Shown one piece after another: positions 1 through 10,600 of a stretch of 64,000 nt of DNA (position 1 is the stretch's first letter; each line of letters opens with the position of its first letter). The notes beneath the pieces were generated by a model. It saw only the letters and a list, made by a program, of their open reading frames with translations. It was not told where the DNA came from and made no database searches. Source of the stretch: Ardenticatenaceae bacterium (lineage in GTDB: Bacteria; Chloroflexota; Anaerolineae; Promineifilales; Promineifilaceae). A program made the position numbers and the translations under genes. Where the stretch lies: positions 62,001 through 126,000 of the forward strand of contig JACKBS010000010.1 of the NCBI GenBank assembly GCA_020634435.1, written 5' to 3'.

Positions 1-599
1 TTGCCATCTGGATTGCCTGCGAAGGCGGTGACCACATGGCGAATGTGCAGCAGCGACCCAGCAGGCACGACACCGTTAAAAGCAATCGTGCCGATTTCGC
101 CGTCCGCCACGCCGTCTGGCTCGATGCTGATGAAAGCGCCGCTGTAGGAAGCTAGCAAATTTTGTTCGACCGTGCCGTTGTATTGCACGTTGCCATCCAC
201 CACGTCAAATATGCCCAGGTTAAGAGTGTTGAAGCTGTCATCAACCAGCCACAGTTCATAGTGGGTGCCTGCGGCGGGGGCGGCAATGCCTTCTAGCAGC
301 AATTGGAAGCTTCCTGCTGGGGTTGTGTCGCTGTCGCGGAAGCGCAGGATGCCAAAGCGCTGTGGGGCAGGGGATGCTTCTACCACGGGTACGGCCGTTT
401 CCGTCGGCGGCAGCGTTGGGTTAGCTTGTGGAACTTCGGTGGGAACGGCCGTTGCTTCGGCTGGCGGTATGGTGGGATCCACGGCAGCTACTTGAGGAAC
501 GGCCGTTTCGGCCACTTCCGGCTCTTCAGCCTCATCCGCACAAGCGGTAAAGGCCAAGAGCATCATCAAAAACAAGAAAATCAACTTTTTACGAAACAT
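1..599 (-). CDS. Secreted lipoprotein, partial (runs off left edge)
   Basis: The first 199 residues of a lipoprotein are visible; the 3' end lies outside the window. The ATG at 599 is preceded by AAGGAG at a normal distance. The N-terminus is a lipoprotein signal peptide: lysines, a hydrophobic core and a lipobox FTAC with the modified cysteine at residue 20. Residues 21 to about 78 are a Pro/Thr/Val/Ala linker. A globular domain follows whose pattern (RFGILRF, HYELWLVDD, NLGIFDV) resembles the beta-sandwich in the next gene, which carries QAWLTDSQ and FLLGQVL. Known: such domains occur in anti-sigma-K-like and other extracytoplasmic proteins. Inferred: a membrane-anchored extracellular protein. 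The linker contains several ACGGCCGT octamers read as Thr-Ala-Val. Function is not recognised. Confidence 0.75.
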   Translation of the reverse strand, partial: MFRKKLIFLFLMMLLAFTACADEAEEPEVAETAVPQVAAVDPTIPPAEATAVPTEVPQANPTLPPTETAVPVVEASPAPQRFGILRFRDSDTTPAGSFQLLLEGIAAPAAGTHYELWLVDDSFNTLNLGIFDVVDGNVQYNGTVEQNLLASYSGAFISIEPDGVADGEIGTIAFNGVVPAGSLLHIRHVVTAFAGNPDG

Positions 600-720
600 G
601 TTTACTCCTTAAAGAAATGGGACGCTGATTAACGGGGATGAACGCGGATTAGAATTTGGTTGCGCTTACCACAAATCTGTCGTCACCTCAAAAAACTGAA
701 AACTGATTACTGAATACCGA

Positions 721-2544
721 TTACTGTTCACTAACTACCGGAATGGCAGCCATATATTGCGTGTGCTGGTAGGCGGTGAAGATACCGCCCTCAGCCGGGG
801 CGACTTCGCCGTCGCCGTTGTTGTCTGCGCCGTTGAGCAGCAGCGGGCTAAATTGAGAAATGGTTTCTACGTACGGACCGATCTCGCTCACGCTGTCGGC
901 AGCCAGAATTTGCAGGGCCGCTTCCTGAATCTGGTTAGCCCAGTCCAGGGCATTGTCCGTGGCCATGACCACATGCGTACTGTGAATTTGGATTGCGTTG
1001 GTGGCATCTGGTGTGTTGGCGGTAGTAACGGCCGTTTGCTGCATGGCGGCTATGTATGGCAAAATGCCAAAGCCATCCCCCGGATTTTGTGCGCCGTGGA
1101 CGCCGTCCAAATCGCCAAAATGTTCACCCTGTGCGCCAGAAAGCAGATTGACGATATGTTCTGCGTGGCGCTGGGCGTCGGCGATGCTGAGCAGGTCGTA
1201 TGCCGTTTGCACAAATTCGGCGTGGCGCAGCAGTTCTTCGGCTTGCAGGCGAGCGCCGAGCCCATAGGCTGTGGGCGCGGCGCCGCTCACCACGGCGATG
1301 ACCCGAATGTAGGTCAATGCTTCAGGAGCTTGCTGGCCGGTAAATACGGCCGTTCCCGGCGACGGATCATCATCAAACTGTGGTTCTTCGGTTAGCTGGA
1401 AGCCATCGTACAGGCCCAACAGGTTACGGCCGTCGGCGTCGGTGAATTGGAGTGAGATACGGCCGTTGCCATCTGGCAACACCTGCCCCAGCAGGAAGAC
1501 GGTATTGGTTTGGCTGTCGGTGAGCCACGCCTGGTAAGTTGCGCCGTTGCTGGGGGCGGGAACGGCGTTTAGCAGCACAGCCACGGAATCGCTAGGAGCC
1601 AGATTGTCAAAAAAGGAAACCAGGCCGACGATGGTTTGTTCTGGCGCGGCTGGTTCCAGCAAATTTGCTGGCGGGAGTGGCACGGTTGGGGCAGGTGTCG
1701 GCGTGGGGGGAATCGGGTTCTGCGTAGGCACTGCCGCCGCGATAGCTGCATTTTCGGCGTTATCTTCTAAAACGGTGACCGTGGTGGCCATGCCGCTGCC
1801 GTCCGGCGAGCCATGTAAAGTGCAGTAGATGAGATAGCTGCCCGGTTCGGCAAAGGTGGTGGCAAAACTTTCGCCATTAAAGAAGTTTTCGCTAGCGACG
1901 CTGCCATCTACAAAGGTTATGTTGTGCGGTGCGCCGTCCTGGTTTAGCCAAACCACCTCTGTTCCGGCGGTGATGGTGAGATTGGCCGGGGCAAAGGTGA
2001 AGTTTTGCAGGAATGCTTCAATGGTGGTGGGGGCGGTGGGATTGTCTTCGCTGGAGACGGTGTCAGATTGGGTGGGAACGGCTGTACCCGTTTCTGGCGT
2101 CTGCACATACCACACGATGTAGGTGCCAATGCCCGCGATGAGTGCGACGGTCCAAAAAGCAAACGTGGCCCACATCCAGTAGCGCAGACGGCCAATTTTG
2201 CGCGGCAAAATCTGGTGCCCAGCCAGCAGGCAGTAGATGGCCAGCGCCTCGGCAATGAACCCAAGCCCGGCGTGGATGGCGACCACCAGGTAGTAAGCAT
2301 CGCCGGGACGTTGGGGCAGCGTGTTTAGCACACGCTGCCCCAAAAAAGAGGAGATCATCACGAAGACGATCAGGAGAAGATTCAAGATCACAACCGGGGT
2401 TTGAATCCAGTCGTGGAGCTTGTATTTGTCGCGCCGCTGGGCAATTACGCCGGCGCACAGCGCTAGAAAAAGGATGATTTCCGCCAGCAGCGTGAAGTCG
2501 GTGATGAAGCTGGCGTTGGTGCCTAAAAAACCTGATTGAAACAC
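721..2544 (-). CDS. Four-helix membrane protein with cupredoxin domain
   Basis: This 607-residue envelope protein is probably a copper or redox-related membrane protein. A GTG at 2544 is chosen because AAGGAG (2551-2556) abuts the in-frame TTG at 2550 but lies 6 nt from this GTG. Four hydrophobic segments lie near residues 20-38, 52-72, 86-108 and 126-148. A plastocyanin-like domain follows (about 178-258) with a full type-1 copper set: His207, Cys241, His244 and Met252 (in APHNITF and YCTLHG). After a Pro/Thr linker there is a beta-sandwich like that of the neighbouring lipoprotein (about 310-400). A C-terminal helical domain has an EF-hand-like loop (DNNGDGEVAP). It lies about 120 bp upstream of the partial lipoprotein on the same strand, so the two may be co-transcribed. 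The exact function is unknown. Confidence 0.8.
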   Translation of the reverse strand: MFQSGFLGTNASFITDFTLLAEIILFLALCAGVIAQRRDKYKLHDWIQTPVVILNLLLIVFVMISSFLGQRVLNTLPQRPGDAYYLVVAIHAGLGFIAEALAIYCLLAGHQILPRKIGRLRYWMWATFAFWTVALIAGIGTYIVWYVQTPETGTAVPTQSDTVSSEDNPTAPTTIEAFLQNFTFAPANLTITAGTEVVWLNQDGAPHNITFVDGSVASENFFNGESFATTFAEPGSYLIYCTLHGSPDGSGMATTVTVLEDNAENAAIAAAVPTQNPIPPTPTPAPTVPLPPANLLEPAAPEQTIVGLVSFFDNLAPSDSVAVLLNAVPAPSNGATYQAWLTDSQTNTVFLLGQVLPDGNGRISLQFTDADGRNLLGLYDGFQLTEEPQFDDDPSPGTAVFTGQQAPEALTYIRVIAVVSGAAPTAYGLGARLQAEELLRHAEFVQTAYDLLSIADAQRHAEHIVNLLSGAQGEHFGDLDGVHGAQNPGDGFGILPYIAAMQQTAVTTANTPDATNAIQIHSTHVVMATDNALDWANQIQEAALQILAADSVSEIGPYVETISQFSPLLLNGADNNGDGEVAPAEGGIFTAYQHTQYMAAIPVVSEQ

Positions 2545-2931
2545 GGGCAACTCCTTGGGTGGTTCCGTTTGTTTCGTAACAGGTTAGGGGGAAACGGCCG
2601 TTTCAACAGCCAGCCAAAGTGAGATTTAGCGGTTGCCCTAAGTTGGTGTTACCACCTGACAAAAGTTAGCTCTCGATGCTGACGGTCGGCGGCTTTGAGC
2701 AAAACTATTTTGCTTAAACTTTAAGGTCGCAAGATTGCTAACCGCTTTGCCTGCACCATGCGCTCATTTCTGTTTGTCGGAAAGTGGTTGACTGTATGGC
2801 CTGACAAACAGGGAACATTGGCAATTTACCAGTGCTGAGGACTTGATGGGGCAAGAATCACCCATTATCCAATTGGGCAAAGTCAACGCCCAGCCTACAT
2901 TGGGACCTATTCAATATATGTGAGGTTTATC
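2545..2931. other. Divergent intergenic region
   Basis: This 387-bp region separates divergently transcribed envelope genes. It holds the AAGGAG of the leftward gene (2551-2556) and one ACGGCCGT copy extended to a palindrome (GAAACGGCCGTTTC near 2592-2605). No RNA gene or convincing ORF is visible. Promoters for both genes presumably lie here, but I cannot assign a clear -35/-10 pair. Confidence 0.5.
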
Positions 2932-4269
2932 ATGCACCGAAAATATCTACTTTTGAAATTCTTTCTACTGCTGTCTTTTATATTGTCGGCTTGTCTTAGC
3001 CAGGAAGCGGCTCCTGTGGCCCAAATACCAACCGTGTCAGTGGTGCCAGCTGTGACGGCAATTCCAACCACACCAGTATCCACCGAGACATCTCTACCAC
3101 CCACACAAGCAGTAGCGGAAACGGCCGTGCCTGTCAATACGCTAACGCCAATAAACCAGGACCCAGTAATCATTACCAATGATTTCACCAACGCCCGTCG
3201 TGGCCCTGGTCTGGCCTATGAGGTCAGCCACGTGCTGTCGGCAGGGACAACCGTTGCCATAGTGGGACGCAACGAAACCGGAAGTTGGTGGGCCATACCT
3301 GGCCCTGGAGATGGCCCTGGACCCGTCGGATGGGTCTATGGCGCAGTCGTAACCATACAAGGAGATTTGAGCCACGTACCTGTCCTGGCCGCACCACCGC
3401 TCATACCAGACGTGCCCATCATGGGGAATACCAATTTGCTTCCAGCGGATATTTGCACAGTTGCTCATCCTGGGCCTGGTGATACTGGACCACTCTATGT
3501 TTACAGAGGCCCCGATAAACAATCTTTCGCCGTCGTGGCCCAACTTGGGTTGGATCGTTGGGTAACGGTAATCGGCCGTGACAACGACTGGTACCACGTC
3601 CAGGATGATGCTGGCCTGACAGGCTGGGTGCCGGTGGCTGAAGTAGCCCATCCTGGTCTCTGCCAAGCGGATGATGGTCCAGGCTCTATCCCCCTCATTG
3701 AGGACCCGGGTTCACCTCCAACTGACCGCTGCTTTGCCCATCGTCCGGGCCAGTTCCCCCCACCGGACATCCACTTGGGTCCAGGACGCCAGTTTGCTCT
3801 GATCGCCCGCCTGGGTAACTGGGCTGAAGTCTTGAAGACGGAAGTTGGCTGGCACCAAATATTCTTTGGCGCTGGTGAGGTGGGTTGGGTTTATGCAGAT
3901 GATGTCGAATTAACTGGCCCATGTGCCGCATCAGAGCCGATTCCGGAGCGCATCCAGTTTGCTCTCGGTGAAACGTCAATTACCCTGGAAGGGATGCTGG
4001 AATCGCCACAGCGCGACTTTTACCTTTTCCGCGCTTTTGCCGGGCAGCAGATTACTATTGAGATTGTTTCGGAATCGAATCGGGCTAATTTTGCCGTGAG
4101 TGGTTTGAGTGATGGGCAGCCGTACAAGCGTGTGGAAGATGAATTACGTAGCTGGAGTATAGAACTGCCGACAACGCAAGATTACATGCTCACAGTCGCT
4201 GCTCCGGTTGGCTCACCAACGACTGGATATCGCATCTTTCTAACCATTGAACCATTACAAAAGCCTTAA
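2932..4269 (+). CDS. Lipoprotein with three SH3-like domains
   Basis: This 445-residue lipoprotein starts at the ATG at 2932, 6 nt after GAGG; a GTG at 2920 is less likely. The signal peptide ends in lipobox LSAC (Cys21). A Pro/Thr/Val-rich linker follows. Three bacterial SH3-type repeats are recognisable by 'RxGPG...GxxxWxxV...GWV' patterns: about residues 85-150 (NARRGPG, PVGWVYG), 180-245 (VYRGPD, TGWVPV) and 275-325 (HLGPGRQ, VGWVYADD). The C-terminal 110 residues form a PPC-like beta domain (QRDFYLFRAFAGQQ, YMLTVAAP). SH3b domains often bind peptidoglycan or other wall polymers, so an extracellular wall-associated role is inferred. It stands alone on the plus strand. Confidence 0.8.
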   Translation: MHRKYLLLKFFLLLSFILSACLSQEAAPVAQIPTVSVVPAVTAIPTTPVSTETSLPPTQAVAETAVPVNTLTPINQDPVIITNDFTNARRGPGLAYEVSHVLSAGTTVAIVGRNETGSWWAIPGPGDGPGPVGWVYGAVVTIQGDLSHVPVLAAPPLIPDVPIMGNTNLLPADICTVAHPGPGDTGPLYVYRGPDKQSFAVVAQLGLDRWVTVIGRDNDWYHVQDDAGLTGWVPVAEVAHPGLCQADDGPGSIPLIEDPGSPPTDRCFAHRPGQFPPPDIHLGPGRQFALIARLGNWAEVLKTEVGWHQIFFGAGEVGWVYADDVELTGPCAASEPIPERIQFALGETSITLEGMLESPQRDFYLFRAFAGQQITIEIVSESNRANFAVSGLSDGQPYKRVEDELRSWSIELPTTQDYMLTVAAPVGSPTTGYRIFLTIEPLQKP

Positions 4270-5026
4270 TGCGACGCTCTTTGTCAACCTGAAGTATTCG
4301 AGTTTTCATGCGTACGGCAAGGCTCAGTACTTTCAGCTAATGATAGGTGATTGGGAGGATGTTCAGTGATTGACCTCTCTGCATCCGGCGGGGAGGTCAG
4401 TCACGACCGTTTCTTGTAGTAAAAGCCTGTCATCTCCCACCTCGTTCAAGAGCGCTTGGGTCTCCAAGGGCAACGTGTAGGGACAGATGGTCGGCTTGCT
4501 ACAACAAGAAAAAGGATAAAACCAGCGGCGACGAGTTTTGCCGTATAATGACAATTGTCTGCGCCATCAATTAGATTGCTTGCGTTGGGTTCCTCTATGC
4601 GTTGGCCAAATATGCTTGCCATGCTAGCGCGTGGGAGATGTAGGCACTGTTTTCCAATCGGGTTGTCAATCTGTGTAACTTTTGTAAATGCACTGCCGTC
4701 TGGATCCATTGGCCGGTGCGGTTGTCCAGCCTGGCCAGGAAAGCGCGTGCCGAATAATCCATGTAGATGTAGCCGGTTTTCAGCGCAGACTTCGGCGCTT
4801 CCTCCAGGTTACGTTCCGATACTGTTGGCGAAATCAAATTCACAGTGCTAGAGCCGCGAATCGAGAAGTCCGTGTCAACGTTCTAGGAATCCCATCCAGC
4901 CATGCTACAATCCGGTCGAGGTTTATTGCTGCGGCTGTTGCAATGTGTTGTAGATGCGTCTTTGCTTCTCCTCGATAACGGGTCTGCCTTAGACCAAAAG
5001 CCCTTACCGAATTAGAACAAGATGAA
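4270..5026. other. Gene-poor, possibly degraded stretch
   Basis: These 757 bp contain only short overlapping ORFs on both strands. None has a recognisable domain or ribosome binding site. The reading frame of the next gene is open back to about 4979 without a start codon, so remains of its original N-terminus or of a decayed gene may lie here. I see no RNA gene. Confidence 0.5.
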
Positions 5027-6205
5027 ATGTTGCGTAATCTTTGGGGCGATTTGAGTCGTTGTGGAGTGTTTCCACCTAAACCATACTTAAGTCATGTAAG
5101 CGGATATGCTTGGTATACTCCTGCTTATGAGAACAGAAAAAGACAAGAGCAGAAACAAGATTTAGTATCTTATAGACGATGGAGATCGCAGAAACCAGAT
5201 CTTTACATAAAAAACATAGAACACAGGACGCTAAAACATTATCGTTTGCCAATGGGCTTTGTTTTGTTCTGTCTCGATGAAGAACAGATTTTTGCTCAAG
5301 AAACTTGGTTAGCTGGCCCAAAACTGAATGATAATTGGAGATTCCCTAATCTAAGAGAGCTCTTTCATAAGCAAACACCGAATCTTGAAAGTATACTTTA
5401 TCTCGTCCGGCATTGGTGGGAAACTATTAAGCCTCTTTTGCCTGAAGAATCACGAATACACCATGAGAGTATTTACCGTCTAAAACGCTCTCAGGTATTA
5501 GCATATGAAGAAGCCATGCGCTTTTTAAAATCATTACCCAGCGAAGTTTTTGAACTTATATTAGACCATCACTATTGCTATGATTGTCGAGGTTTATCTT
5601 GGTTGGGTTACCTGGAAGAAATCATTGCAGTATTGCACGAATTGGGTTTTGATGAATCCTCTGAACTTGTAAACCGTGCAAAAAATATGACGGCGGTTGC
5701 TTCACGCTTAAAGCCTTACTTGTCGGACCTTGAACATCTCGAAAAGATAGGCGATATACTTACAGGTAATCCTAATACACCAGATGGTGTTTTGCTAGAA
5801 TTATTTCGTAATCGCACCCCTAAATTAGACGAATTAGAAAGTCTCTTAAAAGAACATCACGGTACGATATTGGGTTTATTGCCTGATCAACCCTTGTTAC
5901 AAATGCGAGTAAAAGCCATTGCTACACAATTGATTGAAAAATCTTCTAAAAAATTGGAAAGGGAGAGGTACTATGTATGGCAACTCGATCTTATGCGGCA
6001 AACACGAAATGAAATGGCTCACAATGCAGTAACTCCCAATAACATTAACGCTTTGTCCCGACAACTTTATCAATTCTCAAAACGATATATCACCCACATT
6101 ATTTATGCAATCCCACCGCTTTGGAGAATTCTAATTGACAATGAATTGACGCATATTTTAAAGGGAGAAAGAGTCTATCCAAAACTTAGAAAGGAAATTT
6201 ACTGA
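5027..6205 (+). CDS. AT-rich HEPN-motif protein, candidate defence gene
   Basis: The protein has 392 residues. The body is not similar to anything I can name, but the C-terminal helical region carries RNEMAH at residues 327-332, the R-x4-H motif of HEPN ribonucleases, in the context 'MRQTRNEMAH...'. The layout (long N-terminal region, C-terminal HEPN) recalls ApeA-type anti-phage proteins; that assignment is inference. Base composition is much more AT-rich than the neighbours, and no ACGGCCGT octamer occurs in it, both signs of recent transfer. The start is uncertain: ATG 5027 has no clear Shine-Dalgarno, and the frame is open upstream to about 4979 (reading KALTELEQDE), so the gene may be 5'-truncated. 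It lies just before a tyrosine recombinase and the CRISPR array. Confidence 0.6.
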   Translation: MLRNLWGDLSRCGVFPPKPYLSHVSGYAWYTPAYENRKRQEQKQDLVSYRRWRSQKPDLYIKNIEHRTLKHYRLPMGFVLFCLDEEQIFAQETWLAGPKLNDNWRFPNLRELFHKQTPNLESILYLVRHWWETIKPLLPEESRIHHESIYRLKRSQVLAYEEAMRFLKSLPSEVFELILDHHYCYDCRGLSWLGYLEEIIAVLHELGFDESSELVNRAKNMTAVASRLKPYLSDLEHLEKIGDILTGNPNTPDGVLLELFRNRTPKLDELESLLKEHHGTILGLLPDQPLLQMRVKAIATQLIEKSSKKLERERYYVWQLDLMRQTRNEMAHNAVTPNNINALSRQLYQFSKRYITHIIYAIPPLWRILIDNELTHILKGERVYPKLRKEIY

Positions 6206-6383
6206 CCTCCTCAAAAACGCAGGATTCCTACTCGCGGGCGGTGCGCCAACTAGCAGTTACGATAAGCCCCAGACCAGATCAGCGAAGCGCGATGCCTCAG
6301 AAGTCTACCGTACTGGTGATTGGCAAAAGCGTTGCTCAACTGCACCCTTCCAGTAGTTTTTCGCCCCCAATTTTGCTATCATT

Positions 6384-6417
6384 TTTACTTGTGTATAGAC
6401 GTATTATCACAAGTAAA
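6384..6417. promoter_or_regulatory. Perfect 10-bp inverted repeat before the recombinase
   Basis: TTTACTTGTG (6384-6393) and CACAAGTAAA (6408-6417) are perfect inverted copies separated by 14 bp. They lie 12 bp upstream of the recombinase start and overlap AT-rich, promoter-like sequence (TATAGA, TATTAT). It could be an autoregulatory operator or recombinase arm sites. Confidence 0.5.
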
Positions 6418-6428
6418 GTGGAGATCGA

Positions 6429-7340
6429 ATGAGTGCCTTAACCACCCTGCAACAGCCGGATAATTTTGAAGCGATTCTGGCCAAACGAAATTTGGCAAAG
6501 ACGACGCGCTACCGCTATGGTCGGGAAATTAAGCTGGCGCGGGCGGCGGGAGTGAACTTGTTGGATGCAACGGCCGTTTCCTACTATGCTGCTGAATTGC
6601 CGAGCAGTCGGAAAATGTTTCTGCGCGCGGCCGTGGGACTCCTGGCCGATGAGCTGAGCCAGGTAGCCAAGGCCGAGGCGACGCCAGCGAATGTGGCTGA
6701 AATGCAAGCCGTGCTGTGGCGGGCCGAAGCATTGAAGGAGAGCATCCAGGTACAGGCGACCAAGGGGCAGCAGGCGCACACTTGGCTCAATCTGGCTGAG
6801 GTGCGGTCATTGCTGACAAGTTTGACCGACGAGACAACGATAAAAGGCAAGCGGGATAGAGTGGTGCTGGGCCTGTTAGTGGGGGCCGGTGTGCGGCGAG
6901 ATGAACTAGCCGGTCTGACCTGGGAGGATGTGAAGAAGCAGGGGGAGCGCACGGTACTGAGCATAACGGGGAAGGGGAAGAAGCGGCGGGTGATTCCCAT
7001 TCATGACAAGCTGGTGACTCTGTTGGATGAATGGGCAGAGCTGGTGGGGCGCACCGGTTGCATTGCACTCTCAGTGACGAAGAGCGGCGAACTGGGAGAG
7101 AGCATTTCTGGCCAAGCCATCTTGGATATTGTGGATGCGTATGGCCAGGAGCTGGGTAAAGAGAAACTGCGGCCGCACGATCTTCGGCGCACCTACGCCC
7201 GGATTGGGTATGATGCCGGGATAGATATTGGCCAGATTAGCAAACTGTTAGGTCATGCCAGTATTGCGACTACGCAACGGTATCTGGGTTTGCAGATTGA
7301 TTTGAAGAAGACTGTCAGTGACTTTGTTCCTTTTAGGTGA
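6429..7340 (+). CDS. Tyrosine recombinase / integrase
   Basis: This is a complete 303-residue tyrosine site-specific recombinase. The start at 6429 follows GGAG by 6 nt. The N-terminal SAM-like core-binding domain covers about residues 12-105 and the catalytic domain about 118-300. All catalytic positions are visible: Arg156 (GVRRDEL), Lys184/185 (GKGKKRRVIP), His250 and Arg253 (HDLRRT), His276 (LGHASI) and Tyr285 (TTQRYLG). Known role: cutting and rejoining DNA at paired sites through a 3'-phosphotyrosine. Its location between an AT-rich foreign-looking gene and the distal end of the CRISPR array suggests a role in element or cassette integration. The coding style matches the host and it carries ACGGCCGT copies. 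Confidence 0.93.
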   Translation: MSALTTLQQPDNFEAILAKRNLAKTTRYRYGREIKLARAAGVNLLDATAVSYYAAELPSSRKMFLRAAVGLLADELSQVAKAEATPANVAEMQAVLWRAEALKESIQVQATKGQQAHTWLNLAEVRSLLTSLTDETTIKGKRDRVVLGLLVGAGVRRDELAGLTWEDVKKQGERTVLSITGKGKKRRVIPIHDKLVTLLDEWAELVGRTGCIALSVTKSGELGESISGQAILDIVDAYGQELGKEKLRPHDLRRTYARIGYDAGIDIGQISKLLGHASIATTQRYLGLQIDLKKTVSDFVPFR

Positions 7341-7638
7341 CACGAATCCAAGAGGGACAGGTCGACGAGGAGACGCTTTCTTTGGTACATGACGAAGCAA
7401 ACCCGTTGCAAACAACACAACATAGTCCGACCGTTACCGAAATCGCCGATCTGATTCAAACCTATCGGGCCGCTTGGTTGAAGATACTGATTTGCGCGAA
7501 TCGGCGGATACGGTCGTGCAGGAAATAATTCCCGACGGCAGAAAGCATACGGAAGCCGATTACTTTGCCCAATTCTATGCCCAACCAGTACGTAGCGTGG
7601 TCATCATTAAACCCCTTCTAGCACATCCTCAGAAGGGT
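7337..7638 (+). pseudogene. Short coupled reading frame, probably frameshifted
   Basis: A GTG at 7337 overlaps the recombinase stop (GTGA). It opens a frame reading MTRIQEGQVDEETLSLV... to a stop at 7528. A different frame from about 7474 (DTDLRESADTVVQEI, TEADYFAQFYAQ) looks like a natural continuation and runs into the first CRISPR repeat. The two pieces may be one small protein broken by a 1-nt indel. No domain is recognised. Confidence 0.3.
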
Positions 7639-10600
7639 GTTTCAATCCACGCCCCCCGTGTGGGGAGCGACAACGTCCGGGCGTAGCAGTGGTCACAGCC
7701 TTCATGTTTCAATCCACGCCCCCCGTGTGGGGAGCGACCGATATCTGTCGGCGACCAGAGACCATGCACCTGTTTCAATCCACGCCCCCCGTGTGGGGAG
7801 CGACTGCGTCCGGTGCAGGAAGTGGATGAGGGCAACTGGTTTCAATCCACGCCCCCCGTGTGGGGAGCGACAGCAATAAATAGCAAGTCATAGTGGTAAA
7901 AGATTGTTTCAATCCACGCCCCCCGTGTGGGGAGCGACGCCGCAGCTTGTTCCATAGTTAAATCGCTCATAGGTTTCAATCCACGCCCCCGTGTGGGGAG
8001 CGACACATCTCGCTGCCCCATGTGTCCTTGTAGAAGAGTTTCAATCCACGCCCCCGTGTGGGGAGCGACAATCAACCATCCGGGGCTTGATCTATACGAT
8101 TGTGTTTCAATCCACGCCCCCGTGTGGGGAGCGACGAGTTCGAGGCGTGCCAGTACGAAAAGGACAAAGTTTCAATCCACGCCCCCGTGTGTGGGGAGCG
8201 ACACAGCGCAACGGCCGTATAGTTTATTTCGCCGTGTTTCAATCCACGCCCCCGTGTGGGGAGCGACCGTAAAACGCTGATAGTTGCCTGGCCGGTATTT
8301 TGGTTTCAATCCACGCCCCCGTGTGGGGAGCGACTGGTGAAGGTAAAGCGGAGGCAGTCAGGGCTAAAGTTTCAATCCACGCCCCCCGTGTGGGGAGCGA
8401 CGGTACGCAGCCAGGCTGACAGCGTGCAGATTGCAGTTTCAATCCACGCCCCCGTGTGGGGAGCGACGGGGTCAATGACAAGTTTAGCGTGGGTGGGGAG
8501 GTTTCAATCCACGCCCCCGTGTGGGAGCGACGCCGTAGCTTTCAGGTGTACCAGGAAGCGGATAGTTTTCAATCCACGCCCCCGTGTGGGGAGCGACCAT
8601 CGGCGGCGAGGATTCCGCGATAGTGGACTGTTTCAATCCACGCCCCCGTGTGGGGAGCGACCCCTATGTTGGCATTGACCCTCGCTTTAAACAAGTTTCA
8701 ATCCACGCCCCCGTGTGGGAGCGACCCTGCCTTTGGCGGTTCGTGAACAAATGGAGGTTGTTTCAATCCACGCCCCCGTGTGGGAGCGCGACCGCTGGCT
8801 CAAGCCGTCGTCACCAACGGTGAAGTGTTTCAATCCACGCCCCCCGTGTGGGGAGCGACTCGTCACCATCCCTGCTTCAATAGCCAATGAGAGTTTCAAT
8901 CCACGCCCCCGTGTGGGAGCGACGCCAACACGGCGGTGCAGGCAGTCGCATTAGCTGTTTCAATCCACGCCCCGTGTGGGGAGCGACGCCTATAAGCCGA
9001 CGCATTTGCCGTAAAATAACCGTTTCAATCCACGCCCCCGTGTGGGGAGAGCGACGGTATGATGTCCATGAACGGAGCAATAATGACACGTTTTCAATCC
9101 ACGCCCCCCGTGTGGGGAGCGACGCCAACAAATCGCTATACCTATGCTGCTCTTGATGTTTCAATCCACGCCCCCCGTGTGGGGAGCGACAGCTGACAGG
9201 CGGAGGTCGTCGGGTGGGGGGAGTGTTTCAATCCACGCCCCCGTGTGGGGAGCGACCTCATCGCCCCACTCGCTCACAACCTTCCAGTAGTTTCAATCCA
9301 CGCCCCCGTGTGGGGAGCGACTTGGGCCTGGTAAATCCACCGATTGATCTGGGAGTTTCAATCCACGCCCCCCGTGTGGGGAGCGACGTCAGAGGGGGAG
9401 CCCGGCTGGCTCCGCGCGAAGTGTTTCAATCCACGCCCCCGTGTGGGGAGCGACCTTCGGGCAGCGCAAAATCATCCGTCTGTCCCTTGTTTCAATCCAC
9501 GCCCCCGTGTGGGAGCGACGCGGCGGTGGTGAAGGTGGAGGCGGTGACGAAGTGTTTCAATCCACGCCCCCGTGGGGGAGCGACTCATACAATCACGCCC
9601 CGCCCTGCTGCTATGATGAACGTTTCAATCCACGCCCCCGTGTGGGAGCGACCATTCAACCTCGGTCACAACCTCGTCCAGATAGTCGTTTTAATCCACG
9701 CCCCCGTGTGAGCGACACCATCGGCAGGAGTGATAACAGGCGGCTGGATGTTTCAATCCACGCCCCCGTGTGGGGAGCGACAGCATTCTTTTCCGCATCA
9801 TGGCGGCAAAATGATGTTTCAATCCACGCCCCCGTGTGGGGAGCGACTGTTCCATAGACGGGTTTTCATAAAGCCAATCATGTTTCAATCCACGCCCCCC
9901 GTGTGGGGGGAGCGACTCACGAGATTTTGCTGGGTGATACACCAAAGAAGTTTCAATCCACGCCCCCCGTGTGGGGAGCGACCCCTAGACGCGGTGAATC
10001 AGTTCTGTGACGAGCTGTTTCAATCCACGCCCCCGTGTGGGGAGCGACCTGGCGACGGCCCGATCATCACTCTGATCTTCCTGTTTCAATCCACGCCCCC
10101 GTGTGGGAGCGACATTTCGCGGTGGTGCCCAGGTGCCGGGCGACCAGTTTCAATCCACGCCCCCGTGTGGGGAGCGACATTCGATGCACCAGCATCAACC
10201 CAATATACCCTTGTTTCAATCCACGCCCCCGTGTGGGAGCGACCCGCACCGGCGATGCAGAACCGACCATCAACAGTGTTTCAATCCACGCCCCCCGTGT
10301 GGAGAGCGACCCATTCTGCAACCAGGACCGGTTCAACCAGGCCAGTTTCAATCCACGCCCCCCGTGTGGGGAGCGACGGGGATGGCCCCGCGCCGCATTG
10401 ATGACCTGGTGGTTTCAATCCACGCCCCCGTGTGGGGAGCGACAAAGGAGATTTAAATGTCTGACTTAACTACTCTGTTTCAATCCACGCCCCCGTGTGG
10501 GGAGCGACCAGTCACCTGGTTGCCGGTGCCTTCGATCACTAGGTTTCAATCCACGCCCCCGTGTGGGGAGCGACAGACGGGCTGCACGTGGGCGGCTACC

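Noticed and set aside
4363..4978. Several ORFs of 63-98 codons on both strands
   Set aside because: They overlap each other, have no domain or ribosome site, and lie in what looks like decayed DNA.
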